From positions 248,001-312,000 of the forward strand of contig JBMNFF010000003.1 of the NCBI GenBank assembly GCA_050949165.1: a stretch of DNA of 64,000 nucleotides. Direction: 5' to 3'. The notes beneath the pieces were generated by a model. The model was not told the origin of the DNA. It searched no databases and saw nothing but the letters and a program-made list of their open reading frames with translations. This DNA is from DAIOXA01 sp050949165. GTDB lineage: Bacteria > Bacillota > Proteinivoracia > UBA4975. Positions 17,033-24,888 of the stretch are shown here, piece after piece. Every line of letters starts with the position of its first letter. The stretch's first letter is position 1. Made by a program: the position numbers and the translations under genes.

Positions 17033-18097
17033 GAATAAGCCTCCCTATATTAAAGTTAGTGTCAAGTTTTGTTCGCAAAATCCATCTGCACGCCGTAAAT
17101 GGATTATGCCACCTGCATTCGATCTTCCTTTGTTAACTGGATAATATCTGGCTTTATATAACATCTCCCTGACGACCAATCCTCGGCATATTCAATCAGG
17201 TATGTCGTAACAAGACGGATATAAGAATCCATGCTTGGAAAGATGCCAACAACAGATGTCCGCCGACGAATCTCCCTGTTAAGCCGCTCTAACATGTTCG
17301 TTGAGGATATCTTCCTAGCATCTAGCCGGTTAAAATTGTAGAACTGCAAAGAGTCTTCCAAGCCAGATTCAAGAACTTCTACTGCTCCAGGGTATTGGTT
17401 TTCGTAGGTGTCCATCAATGCATTGGCGTATTTCTTAGCACTTTCAAGATCCGGCTGCAACCAGATTTGCTTCAACCTATCAGCAAAAGCTGCTTTGCCT
17501 TTGGCGGGCAGGTGAGCCAAGATGTTACGCATGAAGTGCACTTTACAACGCTGCCAACTGCAACCGATAAATGACGTCTGAACAGCTTTTACCAACCCTT
17601 TGTGAGCATCGGACACTACCAGCCATGTATCTTTGAGGCCCCTGTCCTTTAGCCTCTGGAACAGCTCCCTGTAGGTAGCCTCAGACTCATCCTGCATCGG
17701 CTCAATGGCTAATATGTCGCGCCTGCCGCTTTCATCAAGCCCGACAACTACAAGGACTGCCATGTTCTTCACGTGCCGGTCGTACCTAATCTTCTCGTAT
17801 AATGCATCAACCCATAGGACAGGATACGTCTTTTTCAACGGACGTTTCCGGAAAGCTTCCACCTGATCGTTTAATTCCCTTGTGATTTGAGAAACCTGGC
17901 TTCGGGAGATTGAGTCGATGCCAAGGCTCTTGGCCAGCTTCTCAATCTTGCGGGTGGAAACTCCGTTAACATAGGCCTCCTGGATAACATTCATAAGGGC
18001 AACTTCTGATCGTTTCTTTTCAGTTACGAAGAAGGGAATGTTATAATGCTCCCATAGGGTGAGACACGAAATTTCAAAAGTAAGTTATACTAGAGAC

Positions 18098-18421
18098 ATG
18101 AAAAAGCGAAATCAGTATTCAGCAGAGTTCAAATGCAAGGTAGTTTTGGAGGTGCTCCAAGAGGCCTCTACAATTAGCGAGATTGGGGCTAAGTATGGCA
18201 TAAGCCCTGTAGTCATCGGACGCTGGAAAAATGAGTTCCTAGAACGAGCTCCAGGAGTGTTTAAGAAAGGACCCTCCGCAGCCGAAAAGGAGCTAATAGA
18301 AAAGGAGAATATGGTAGCCCAGCTTGAGCGTAAGGTCGGTCAACTCACCTATGAGGTTGACTGGCTGAAAAAAAAATCTGAGGAAATCATCGGACCCAGC
18401 TGGAAGAAAAAGTCTCGTTGA
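18098..18421 (+). CDS. IS3-family OrfA (copy 2)
   Basis: Protein identical to the copy 1 OrfA: N-terminal helix-turn-helix and C-terminal coiled coil. A -10-like TATACT sits 13 bases before the ATG. The nine-A run at 18368-18376 lies within its last third, where it overlaps the orfB frame. Confidence 0.9.
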   Translation: MKKRNQYSAEFKCKVVLEVLQEASTISEIGAKYGISPVVIGRWKNEFLERAPGVFKKGPSAAEKELIEKENMVAQLERKVGQLTYEVDWLKKKSEEIIGPSWKKKSR

Positions 18422-19235
18422 TACCGACTTCCCTATTACCATCAAGCGCCAGGCAGAGCTCCTAGGGATTAACCGTACCAGCTTTTATCGCCAGGCTCGC
18501 CCTAAAACCATTAGTGCTGAGGATTTGCATATAATGCGAAGGATCGACGAGCTCCATACTGCCTATCCTACATGGGGGTATCGCACTATCACGAGGATTC
18601 TGAGGAGGGATGACCACCTAAAGATTAACCGCAAAAAGGTGCGCCGGATGATGCGCGCCATGGGTATCTACACCATTTTTCCTAAGCCAAATCTGAGCAA
18701 GCGGTACCACGCCCAATATGTTCAGCCATATCTTCTAAGAAACCTGGACATCAACCGTGCAGACCAGGTGTGGGGGGTAGATATCACCTATGTCCCCATT
18801 AAAAATGGCTTTATGTACTTATTTGTGATAATCGACTGGTATAGCCGGTGCATAGTAGACTTCGAGCTATCCAGCACCTTGGAGAAGAGCTTTGTCATGA
18901 CCTGCTTAAAACGCGCCTTTAGGACCAGGCGGCCAGAGATAATGAACAGTGATCAGGGGTCACATTTCACCAACCCAGACTATCTGAGCCTGCTCGAGGC
19001 AAACGGGATTAAAATCTCGATGGATGGAAAGGGACAAGCCCTAGACAACGTAAGGACAGAAAGGGTGTTCCGGACAATCAAATATGATTGCGTTTACATC
19101 AATGAATTTAATAGCCCCAGAGAGCTCAGGATCGCCCTCAATGATTACATACACACATACAACACCTACCGGCCCCATTCATCGATTAATGGTTTTTGCC
19201 CCGCGGAAGTTTACAATGGCAGCATGGCTGCCTGA
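18369..19235 (+). CDS. IS3-family OrfB, DDE transposase domain (copy 2)
   Basis: This is the catalytic subunit, identical in protein sequence to copy 1. The frame opens directly after the TGA at 18366-18368, whose last base is the first A of the nine-A run. It is +1 relative to orfA; most IS3 members place orfB at -1. Slippage on the A-run would fuse DWLKKK of OrfA to NLRKSSDPAGRKSLVDTD of OrfB, which matches the usual OrfAB junction of the family. Confidence 0.9.
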   Translation, partial: KKNLRKSSDPAGRKSLVDTDFPITIKRQAELLGINRTSFYRQARPKTISAEDLHIMRRIDELHTAYPTWGYRTITRILRRDDHLKINRKKVRRMMRAMGIYTIFPKPNLSKRYHAQYVQPYLLRNLDINRADQVWGVDITYVPIKNGFMYLFVIIDWYSRCIVDFELSSTLEKSFVMTCLKRAFRTRRPEIMNSDQGSHFTNPDYLSLLEANGIKISMDGKGQALDNVRTERVFRTIKYDCVYINEFNSPRELRIALNDYIHTYNTYRPHSSINGFCPAEVYNGSMAA

Positions 19236-19725
19236 AAATTCAAATGTAGAAAGGAGGACAACTTACAAAATAAATTTTGTGTCTTGACAACGGGGAGCAT
19301 TATATGTAGCCGCCTTTGCGCAACTTAGGGACAAACAAATACAGGGTCCCCATTCTAGTGTCGAACCGGCGGACACGGTACCCGGAGCGGTATCCGGACC
19401 TTTCTGAGTTACGCTCTGACTTGGAAGCATTGACCTTAGATGTTACTTCGGCTTCCATAAGTTGCTCGCACAGCCACTTCAGCATCGAGAGCATTGGGTC
19501 TTCTTCTGACATGAATTGCAATAGCATTTTCTCGAAGTTTCCAGTAGAATAAGAGTAAGCCATCGGTAACAACTCCTTTTGGTTTGCTCGTCACATACCA
19601 TTTCGGGGTTGCCGATGGTTTTTCCTTTTTACTTTTGCGAACTTAATTGTACACTATCTATATTAAATCAGCAATATCACATATGATAATACTTCAACGC
19701 GTTAAACATTAAATCCTCTATAATA

Positions 19726-20661
19726 TTACTCCTTGACTATCCTAGTCCCATCTAGTCCCTGAAGGGCCAAGTTTAACTTATCCAGAGAAGTAATAATTGC
19801 GGTGCCGCTGGCGTTTTTTACGAAATTTACTGCAGCGCGGATTTTGGGCCCCATGCTCCCAATGCCAAACTGACCTTCTTCTAAATATATTATGGCGTCC
19901 TTCACTGATAGACAATCTAAATTCTTTTGCTCAGGCGCGCCATAATTCAAAGCAACCTTATTTACATCGGTAAGGATTAAAAAAAAGTCTGCATCTATAT
20001 CGCAAGCCAACCGACTGGCAACAAAGTCTTTATCTATTACCGCTTCTATACCTTCAAGCTCCCCATTTTTTTCGATAACAGGGATGCCGCCTCCACCACC
20101 CGCGACAACCAGCCCACCAGAATTCGTTAGCACCTTGATCATTTCTAATTCAATAATTTCAATTGGTTCAGGTGAAGGAACTATTCGCCGCCAGCCTCGG
20201 CCGCTATCTTCCATCCAAGACTCTCCGTCAGCTATCTTTTGTTCGGCATGATCTTTATCAAAAAAAGGGCCAATTGGCTTGGTTGGATGGTCAAAAGCCA
20301 AGTCGTTTGAATCAACTCTTACCCGGGTTATTATAGTTACAACCGGTATATCTATCCCAATTTTATTGATGTGGTTATCCAGGCAATTTTGGATCATGTA
20401 CCCGATTTGCCCTTGAGTTTGGGCACCGCACACATCCAGCGGTTGCGCAGGAACTTGTCCCTTAGCAGCCTCATGCTGTATAAGGACATTCCCTACTTGA
20501 GGACCGTTGCCGTGGGTAACAATTACTCTATGCCCTTCTCTCAATAGGTTGACTATAGAGTTTGCTGTTAGCTCTATGTTGGCAATCTGCTCTTGATAAG
20601 TTCCCTTTTGCCCAGGGCGAAGAATGGCATTACCCCCTAATGCCACAACAATTAACGACAT
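19726..20661 (-). CDS. arcC: Carbamate kinase
   Basis: This is a 311-residue amino-acid-kinase-fold enzyme with the carbamate kinase opening VVALGGNAILRPGQKGTYQEQ, the substrate loop THGNGPQVGNVLIQ, VVAGGGGGIPV, and VIDKDFVASRLA near the nucleotide site. It makes ATP from ADP and carbamoyl phosphate, releasing carbamate, which decays to ammonia and CO2. With FdrA, DUF1116 and DUF2877 in the same island it would be the energy-yielding last step of ureide fermentation; no arginine deiminase genes are near. The ATG has AAGGAGTG upstream. A 145-bp mobile element separates it from the DUF2877 gene, and an IS256-family element follows its 3' end. Confidence 0.95.
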   Translation of the reverse strand: MSLIVVALGGNAILRPGQKGTYQEQIANIELTANSIVNLLREGHRVIVTHGNGPQVGNVLIQHEAAKGQVPAQPLDVCGAQTQGQIGYMIQNCLDNHINKIGIDIPVVTIITRVRVDSNDLAFDHPTKPIGPFFDKDHAEQKIADGESWMEDSGRGWRRIVPSPEPIEIIELEMIKVLTNSGGLVVAGGGGGIPVIEKNGELEGIEAVIDKDFVASRLACDIDADFFLILTDVNKVALNYGAPEQKNLDCLSVKDAIIYLEEGQFGIGSMGPKIRAAVNFVKNASGTAIITSLDKLNLALQGLDGTRIVKE

Positions 20662-20693
20662 AAGTCATCACTCCTTATTATTTGGGGCTGTCG

Positions 20694-20838
20694 CAAAACG
20701 AGGTATTCATGTATATTACCTCGCATAATCGCTGTGGGTGGGGGCCGATAGGCCCCTACAGCTTGGCGGGTTTTCCCGCGGCGCACAAGATTGACCAACC
20801 GAGGCAATATGGCAGAATGTCAGTTTTGCGACGGCCCC
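20694..20838. mobile_element. Short non-autonomous element (MITE) with IS1182-type ends
   Basis: This 145-bp element is bounded by GGGGCTGTCGCAAAAC and, inverted, by the same sequence with one change (GTTTTGCGACGGCCCC). The 16-base end is the same as the right end of the IS1182-family element at 22020-23882. It has no coding capacity. It fills the gap between the DUF2877 stop codon (two bases away) and the carbamate kinase RBS, so it lies within what should be a cotranscribed pair. No clear target duplication is visible. Confidence 0.8.
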
Positions 20839-20840
20839 TT

Positions 20841-21659
20841 TTAAACATCCATTGTCCTTGAAATATTTAAGTAGTGCGAATGAGCGCCGATAAGAACGCC
20901 AAGAAGCAGATCACTTCCAGAAGTTGAACCAACACCATTAATCACCCTTCGACAAGCAGTTTCCAGCGCTGCCGGATTGTCCAACTGTACCAAGACATTG
21001 TCGAGGAGCTCCTGGACAAGTCCCAAACATGCAAAATAAATAGAAGTTGCGCTAAGAATTGTGCTTTCAGCCAAGGCTTTAGCTATCAGATTGTCACACC
21101 ACTCCATATTTAAAACACCAAGTCTTCGCATTAGGGCGCAGTAACCTGTTAGAATATCGTCACCTGCCGGGGTAAACCCAAAACCAAGCCCGATTAGATT
21201 GTACCCTGCTTGGGGATTATTAATAAGCGACCGCGCAGCCAATGCAACTTTTTGCGTGATAAGCTCCCCTTTGTCCAAACCTAAAAAGGTTAAGCAAGCC
21301 CCACTCCCCCACGATAAAGTTCTCTGCAGAACCTCAATAGTGGTATCAACCAATAATGGGGTGCCCGAAAATTCATCATTCGACGGACTGAAGTAAATTG
21401 TTGTATCTTGAAAGAAGCATCTTCCTTCCCTGACCTCGACAATATCGCCAGGGTGTAACCTAATCCTCTCCATGGCCCCGGGAGGCAGAATAACTCTATT
21501 GGGAGCAGAATCTAGACCCGCGTCAACAAGGCTTAAACAAAGCCCTTCTGGCATTCGTACATTAATAGCACGGCTAAAAACAGTATCAACGACTCCAGGT
21601 CCCTTTAATAAGGTACCCGGAGCACAGCCGCATCGTTCTGCCCAAAGGTTTATGACCAT
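20841..21659 (-). CDS. DUF2877 protein (YlbF/AllH type, carbamoyltransferase subunit)
   Basis: This 272-residue protein carries the DUF2877 signature GLGFGFTPAGDDILTGYCAL and a C-terminal GVGSTSGSDLLLGVLIGAH. In E. coli the counterpart YlbF works with FdrA and YlbE in oxamate carbamoyltransferase. Here it is the first gene of the set, followed by carbamate kinase, while fdrA and DUF1116 lie 12 kb further on; all are leftward, as if a single cluster had been opened by insertions. The start is taken as ATG 21659 (MVINLWAE), after AGGAGAGGGG; an upstream in-frame TTG at 21677 is less likely. Confidence 0.88.
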   Translation of the reverse strand: MVINLWAERCGCAPGTLLKGPGVVDTVFSRAINVRMPEGLCLSLVDAGLDSAPNRVILPPGAMERIRLHPGDIVEVREGRCFFQDTTIYFSPSNDEFSGTPLLVDTTIEVLQRTLSWGSGACLTFLGLDKGELITQKVALAARSLINNPQAGYNLIGLGFGFTPAGDDILTGYCALMRRLGVLNMEWCDNLIAKALAESTILSATSIYFACLGLVQELLDNVLVQLDNPAALETACRRVINGVGSTSGSDLLLGVLIGAHSHYLNISRTMDV

Positions 21660-21789
21660 CACCCCTCTCCTACTCAAGACTATTTATATCTACTTGACTT
21701 GTTCTCCTTTGTTAACCATCGCCAAAAGATCTAATAACTGTTTAACAATAATCACATCATGAATCGGTAATAACCAAATTCAATGGATA

Positions 21790-21798
21790 TGTTATAAT
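21790..21798 (+). promoter_or_regulatory. Extended -10 promoter of the small membrane protein gene
   Basis: TATAAT at 21793-21798 is preceded by TG at the extended -10 position; no good -35 is visible. It lies 34 bases before the ATG at 21833. Confidence 0.6.
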
Positions 21799-21832
21799 TA
21801 GGTCAGGTATTTTTTGAAACGGAGGAGAGGAC

Positions 21833-22018
21833 ATGAATAAATCCGTTGCGCTGGCGCCCATGCTCTTATTATTGGCGCCGGGAATGTATATCGGCACGAA
21901 GTTGGCGAGCCGTAATTTCCGCCTTTATTATCCAATCTTTGCGGTCCTCATGGTTGCCCTGTTGATTAACATAGTTATGATGGTTTGGCATCGTAAAAAG
22001 CAAAAGCAGAACAAATAA
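21833..22018 (+). CDS. Small two-helix membrane protein
   Basis: The 61 residues form two hydrophobic helices (ALAPMLLLLAPGMYIGTKLA and YYPIFAVLMVALLINIVMMV) and a basic tail HRKKQKQNK that should stay in the cytoplasm. The ATG follows GGAGGAGAGG, one of the best RBSs in the region, and an extended -10 promoter lies upstream, so it is very likely expressed. It is the only non-transposon + strand gene in the island and is divergent from the DUF2877 gene. Function unknown. The IS1182-family element starts one base after its stop codon. Confidence 0.75.
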   Translation: MNKSVALAPMLLLLAPGMYIGTKLASRNFRLYYPIFAVLMVALLINIVMMVWHRKKQKQNK

Positions 22019-22108
22019 AAGGGCTGTTGCACTAACAGCCCTTGAAAAACACACAAAAGACGGCGACTGGTAGTACCCAGAAGCCGTCTTTTGCTGTAAA
22101 ATATAGTT

Positions 22109-23713
22109 ATGCAAATCAATATTTTACGACCAGATTATACACCAACCGGGGGTGCATATCAACTGGTCCTACCCATGGACATTGGCGAATTAATCCCGGA
22201 AGACGATTCGGTGAGACTACTCAACGCCGTGCTTGAAAGGATGGATTATAGAAAGCTGCACGCTGCGTACTCCCGTTTAGGGAGAATCGAGACGCCTCCC
22301 AAAAGTCTATTCAAGGTGCTGGTGTATGGATACATGAATGGCATCTATTCCTCCCGTGCCTTGGAGCAAGCTTGTAGGCGCGACGTAAACTTCATGTATC
22401 TGCTGGGACGTTCTTCAGCACCCGATCATGCTACCATCGCCCGCTTCCGAAGTGAGCGACTACCTAGCGTTATGGATGATCTGTTTTCACAACTGGTGTA
22501 TTACTTAGCTGAAGCGGGGGAACTCTCACTACTCAATGCGTTTATCGATGGCACGAAGTTCGAGGCCAACGCCAATCGGTACAGCTTTGTGTGGAAGAAG
22601 TCTACTCAAAAGAATGAAGCCAAGATGCAGGCGAAGTTGCGAGTCGAACTGCCAAAAATTGCAGCCGAGTTTGGCCTGCGCTTTCGGGTAGGAGAGAAAA
22701 TCCGGGCTAAGGATTTAAAAAAGCTCCGAAAGCGGCTATATGCTCTCAAAGGGGACACAAAATTCGTCAAGGGCAAAGGGAAGCGGAAAACTCCCTTACA
22801 AAGAGCTGTGGAAACCGTGGAAGGGTACCTGGCCCGCCAGAGGCGGTATGATGGCCATAACCACATCTTTGGGGACAGAAACAGCTTTTCCAAAACAGAT
22901 AAGGACGCAACCTTCATGCGTTTAAAAGAAGACCACATGCGAAACGGTCAGTTGAAACCGGCCTACAATGCTACTATAGCAGTTGATGCAGAATACATAG
23001 TAGCTGCGATGATTTCACAAGAACGCAGCGACATGGCCACATTTATTCCCATAATGGAAAAGCTGCTTCCTCTGGGCTACACAGAGCCGGTAGCTGACGC
23101 TGGCTTCGAAAGCGAAGAGAATTATACCTGGTGCGAGGAAAACGGCCAGATCGCTTTTATTAAACCTGCAAACCATGACCGGGCCAAGACAAGAAAATAC
23201 AGAAGCGACATTGGCAAACGAGAAAATATGCTCTATGATGCAGAAAGCGATGCTTACATTTGCTACGCAGGCAATAAAATCCAGGCAGCGTATGAGAAGA
23301 AAGCCAAAACCAAGTCTGGATATCCCACAGTAACAACCGTGTATTCCTGCGCTCGCTGTGCCGGTTGTCCTCATAAGGCCAAATGCATAAAAGGCTCGAG
23401 TAAAATACCCCTCGAAAAGCGGAGCAAGAATCTCCACGTTTCTAAGTCTTTTCAAAGGCAGCGCGCTGAGATGGAGGCACGCATTAACAGTGAGAAAGGT
23501 GTTCTGTTACGCATGAACCGCTCCATTCAGGTTGAGGGCGCCTTCGGTGTGCTGAAACAAGACATGGGATTTCGGCGTTTCCTCTTACGTGGCCAGGTAA
23601 AAGTACAGACAGAATTCCTGCTGTTGGCTATGGCATTCAACATAAATAAACTCCACAACAAAATCCGATCTGGACGCTGTGGAGCATATTTACATAATCC
23701 TAAGGTGGCTTAA
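22109..23713 (+). CDS. IS1182-family transposase
   Basis: This full-length 534-residue transposase has the family's N-terminal domain (LVLPMDIGELIPEDDSVRLL, FKVLVYGYMNGIYSSRALEQ) and DDE core: first Asp in LLNAFIDGTKFEAN, second Asp in EPVADAGFESEENY, and Glu in IQVEGAFGVLKQDMGF. The Cys cluster CARCAGCPHKAKC is the usual zinc-like motif of this group. There is no internal stop, so the element may be active. The RBS is poor, as is common for transposases. Confidence 0.95.
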   Translation: MQINILRPDYTPTGGAYQLVLPMDIGELIPEDDSVRLLNAVLERMDYRKLHAAYSRLGRIETPPKSLFKVLVYGYMNGIYSSRALEQACRRDVNFMYLLGRSSAPDHATIARFRSERLPSVMDDLFSQLVYYLAEAGELSLLNAFIDGTKFEANANRYSFVWKKSTQKNEAKMQAKLRVELPKIAAEFGLRFRVGEKIRAKDLKKLRKRLYALKGDTKFVKGKGKRKTPLQRAVETVEGYLARQRRYDGHNHIFGDRNSFSKTDKDATFMRLKEDHMRNGQLKPAYNATIAVDAEYIVAAMISQERSDMATFIPIMEKLLPLGYTEPVADAGFESEENYTWCEENGQIAFIKPANHDRAKTRKYRSDIGKRENMLYDAESDAYICYAGNKIQAAYEKKAKTKSGYPTVTTVYSCARCAGCPHKAKCIKGSSKIPLEKRSKNLHVSKSFQRQRAEMEARINSEKGVLLRMNRSIQVEGAFGVLKQDMGFRRFLLRGQVKVQTEFLLLAMAFNINKLHNKIRSGRCGAYLHNPKVA

Positions 23714-23733
23714 GCCTAAATAACAGGTTATCC

Positions 23734-23761
23734 ATAGGGGAAGCCCCCTTCCCCTATTTTG
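23734..23761 (+). terminator. Terminator of the IS1182 transposase gene
   Basis: A perfect 10-bp stem, ATAGGGGAAG with CTTCCCCTAT around CCCC, is followed by TTTG. It starts about 20 bases after the transposase stop codon. Confidence 0.75.
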
Positions 23762-23887
23762 TCATACCCAAAAATGGGCCGAAACCACGGAAAATGCCCT
23801 AGAAAGAGGCCATTTTTCAGCTAGAACCAAGAAAAAAGGGCTATCGCCCAACGTTATTAATTAAACGTTTTGCGACAGCCCCTTTAT

Positions 23888-24865
23888 TTAGGGTGTTACT
23901 GGCGCAGTATGGCTGCAGGTACACAGGCCCAGGTCCACCTGGGCCGTTTCCATTGTCCGGATTATTGCCGAGAGGATATCCTGGACATTGCCCTGACCGT
24001 TGAAGCCAGCATAATCTGCATTCCCCCAGAAGTTGGTGCGGGGGTATGCCTGGACTGACGCTTCTAAAATGGTGTGGAGGTTTAGATGGTGGGCAGTGGA
24101 AGGGTTTTTTGCCAGCCTGATAAAACAACTGTCCTGCTGCTGATAGCCCACCACGGAGACATCTGCACCCAATTCCACCAGCATCATGGCCACATAGTAG
24201 ACATAGTTGCGCTCCGCCCTGGTGGATGCCACCAGGCAATTGCCCACCCTGTGCAGCTGGGCCGAGAATGCGGCATGGAGGCGGACCTCCCGGTCAATCC
24301 TGCTGGTGATTTGCAGCACCCGCAGCAAGGCCTGGTAATTGGTCTGCCCTTCTTCGAGGATTGCCGCTAAGTCGCCGATGCTGGCATTGGCGGCGGTGGC
24401 GAGATATCTGGTGTCGCCCATAATTCCGGCCCCCAGAGCCAGAGCCATGTTCTCATCCAAAGTAACGCCCAGCCTGCGGCAGATGCGCCAGACCAATTGA
24501 CAGGTGGAATCCGTCAAGTCATGGACTGCCGCCAGGGCGCCTGCGACCAATGTGTTTTTGGCATGGTGGTCCACCAGGAGGTATTCCTGGGGCATGCAGC
24601 CGGGGAGCTGTTGGGCGTCGGCGGTGTCCACCAGGATCGTCATGTCGTACCTGCTCGTGTCCGGCTGGAATAGCACCTGCATGCCCAGCTTCCACTCCAG
24701 TTCCCGGGCATGCTCGCTGATGAGTCGGGGCACAGCCATATCTGCCTGCAGGACCCTGGCCAGGACATGGGCCGCCCCCAGGGCGTCGCTGTCTGCATCG
24801 TCATGGCAGAGAATCAGCAGGCGCCCAAGCCGGTATTTTTCCAATGTCGCCAAAAAGTCCTCCAC
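23888..24865 (-). CDS. DHH/DHHA1 family phosphoesterase (NrnA/RecJ-like)
   Basis: This 325-residue protein has DHH-family motifs: CHDDADSDALGAAH (usually a D-x-D-A-DxDA form), MTILVDTAD, VDHHAKN, and AGIMGDTRYLATA. The C-terminal part (VELGADVSVVGYQQQDSCFIRL, then GGNGxG-like NGQGN) is a DHHA1 substrate domain. Relatives degrade short RNAs, pAp or cyclic dinucleotide products with Mn. The GTG start at 24865 has GTGAGGACAA before it. It follows murB in the same direction; IS1182 lies five bases past its stop, so the coding sequence was not harmed. Confidence 0.85.
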   Translation of the reverse strand: MEDFLATLEKYRLGRLLILCHDDADSDALGAAHVLARVLQADMAVPRLISEHARELEWKLGMQVLFQPDTSRYDMTILVDTADAQQLPGCMPQEYLLVDHHAKNTLVAGALAAVHDLTDSTCQLVWRICRRLGVTLDENMALALGAGIMGDTRYLATAANASIGDLAAILEEGQTNYQALLRVLQITSRIDREVRLHAAFSAQLHRVGNCLVASTRAERNYVYYVAMMLVELGADVSVVGYQQQDSCFIRLAKNPSTAHHLNLHTILEASVQAYPRTNFWGNADYAGFNGQGNVQDILSAIIRTMETAQVDLGLCTCSHTAPVTP

Positions 24866-24888
24866 TTGTCCTCACCGCCCCAGGGGTG

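Larger units (their letters stand above)
18042..19304 (+). mobile_element. IS3-family insertion sequence, copy 2 (1263 bp), inside the IS256 element
   Basis: Same 12-bp terminal repeats and length as copy 1, opposite orientation. It is flanked by TGT (18039-18041 and 19305-19307); removing it plus one TGT restores the IS256 transposase frame. The two copies therefore transposed separately, since copy 1 is flanked by ACT. Confidence 0.95.
17104..19563 (-). pseudogene. IS256-family transposase interrupted by an IS3 copy
   Basis: The N-terminal part (19563 to about 19305) begins MAYSYSTGNFEKMLLQF and ends RRFDTRMGTLYLFVPKLRKG. The remainder (18041 to 17104) resumes with FFVTEKKRSEVALMNVIQEA. 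Joining them across the IS3 copy restores a continuous protein of about 397 residues with mutator-type motifs: first Asp in LWVDALYEK, CKVHFMRN, and the Glu in NMLERLNREIRRR. The gene is therefore dead by insertion and not by drift; each half is otherwise intact. The start has GGAG nine bases upstream. Confidence 0.93.
17055..19658 (-). mobile_element. IS256-family insertion sequence, split by IS3 copy 2
   Basis: The ends share an inverted repeat: GTTAGTGT at the left and GATAGTGT read inward from the right, followed further in by TTCGCAAAA on both sides. The 9-bp repeat TATATTAAA flanks the element (17046-17054 and 19659-19667). Without the nested IS3 and its 3-bp duplication the element is 1338 bp, a normal IS256 size. 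It sits between the carbamate kinase gene and pucR, touching the pucR ribosome-binding site. Confidence 0.9.
22020..23882 (+). mobile_element. IS1182-family insertion sequence (about 1.86 kb)
   Basis: The right end reads GTTTTGCGACAGCCCC; the left end is a diverged inverted copy, AGGGCTGTTGCAC. Similarity of the two ends continues a few bases outward (AAATAAA), so exact borders and any target duplication are uncertain. The left end folds into a stem AAGGGCTGTT/AACAGCCCTT followed on the minus strand by T-rich sequence. The right end contains GGGCGATAGCCC followed on the minus strand by six T. Both could stop leftward transcription. The element lies between the small membrane protein gene and the DHH phosphoesterase gene. 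Confidence 0.85.

Noticed and set aside
13984..19304. Composite transposon with pucR as cargo between two IS3 copies
   Set aside because: Each copy has its own different target repeat (ACT and TGT), and copy 2 lies inside an IS256 transposase, so they inserted independently.
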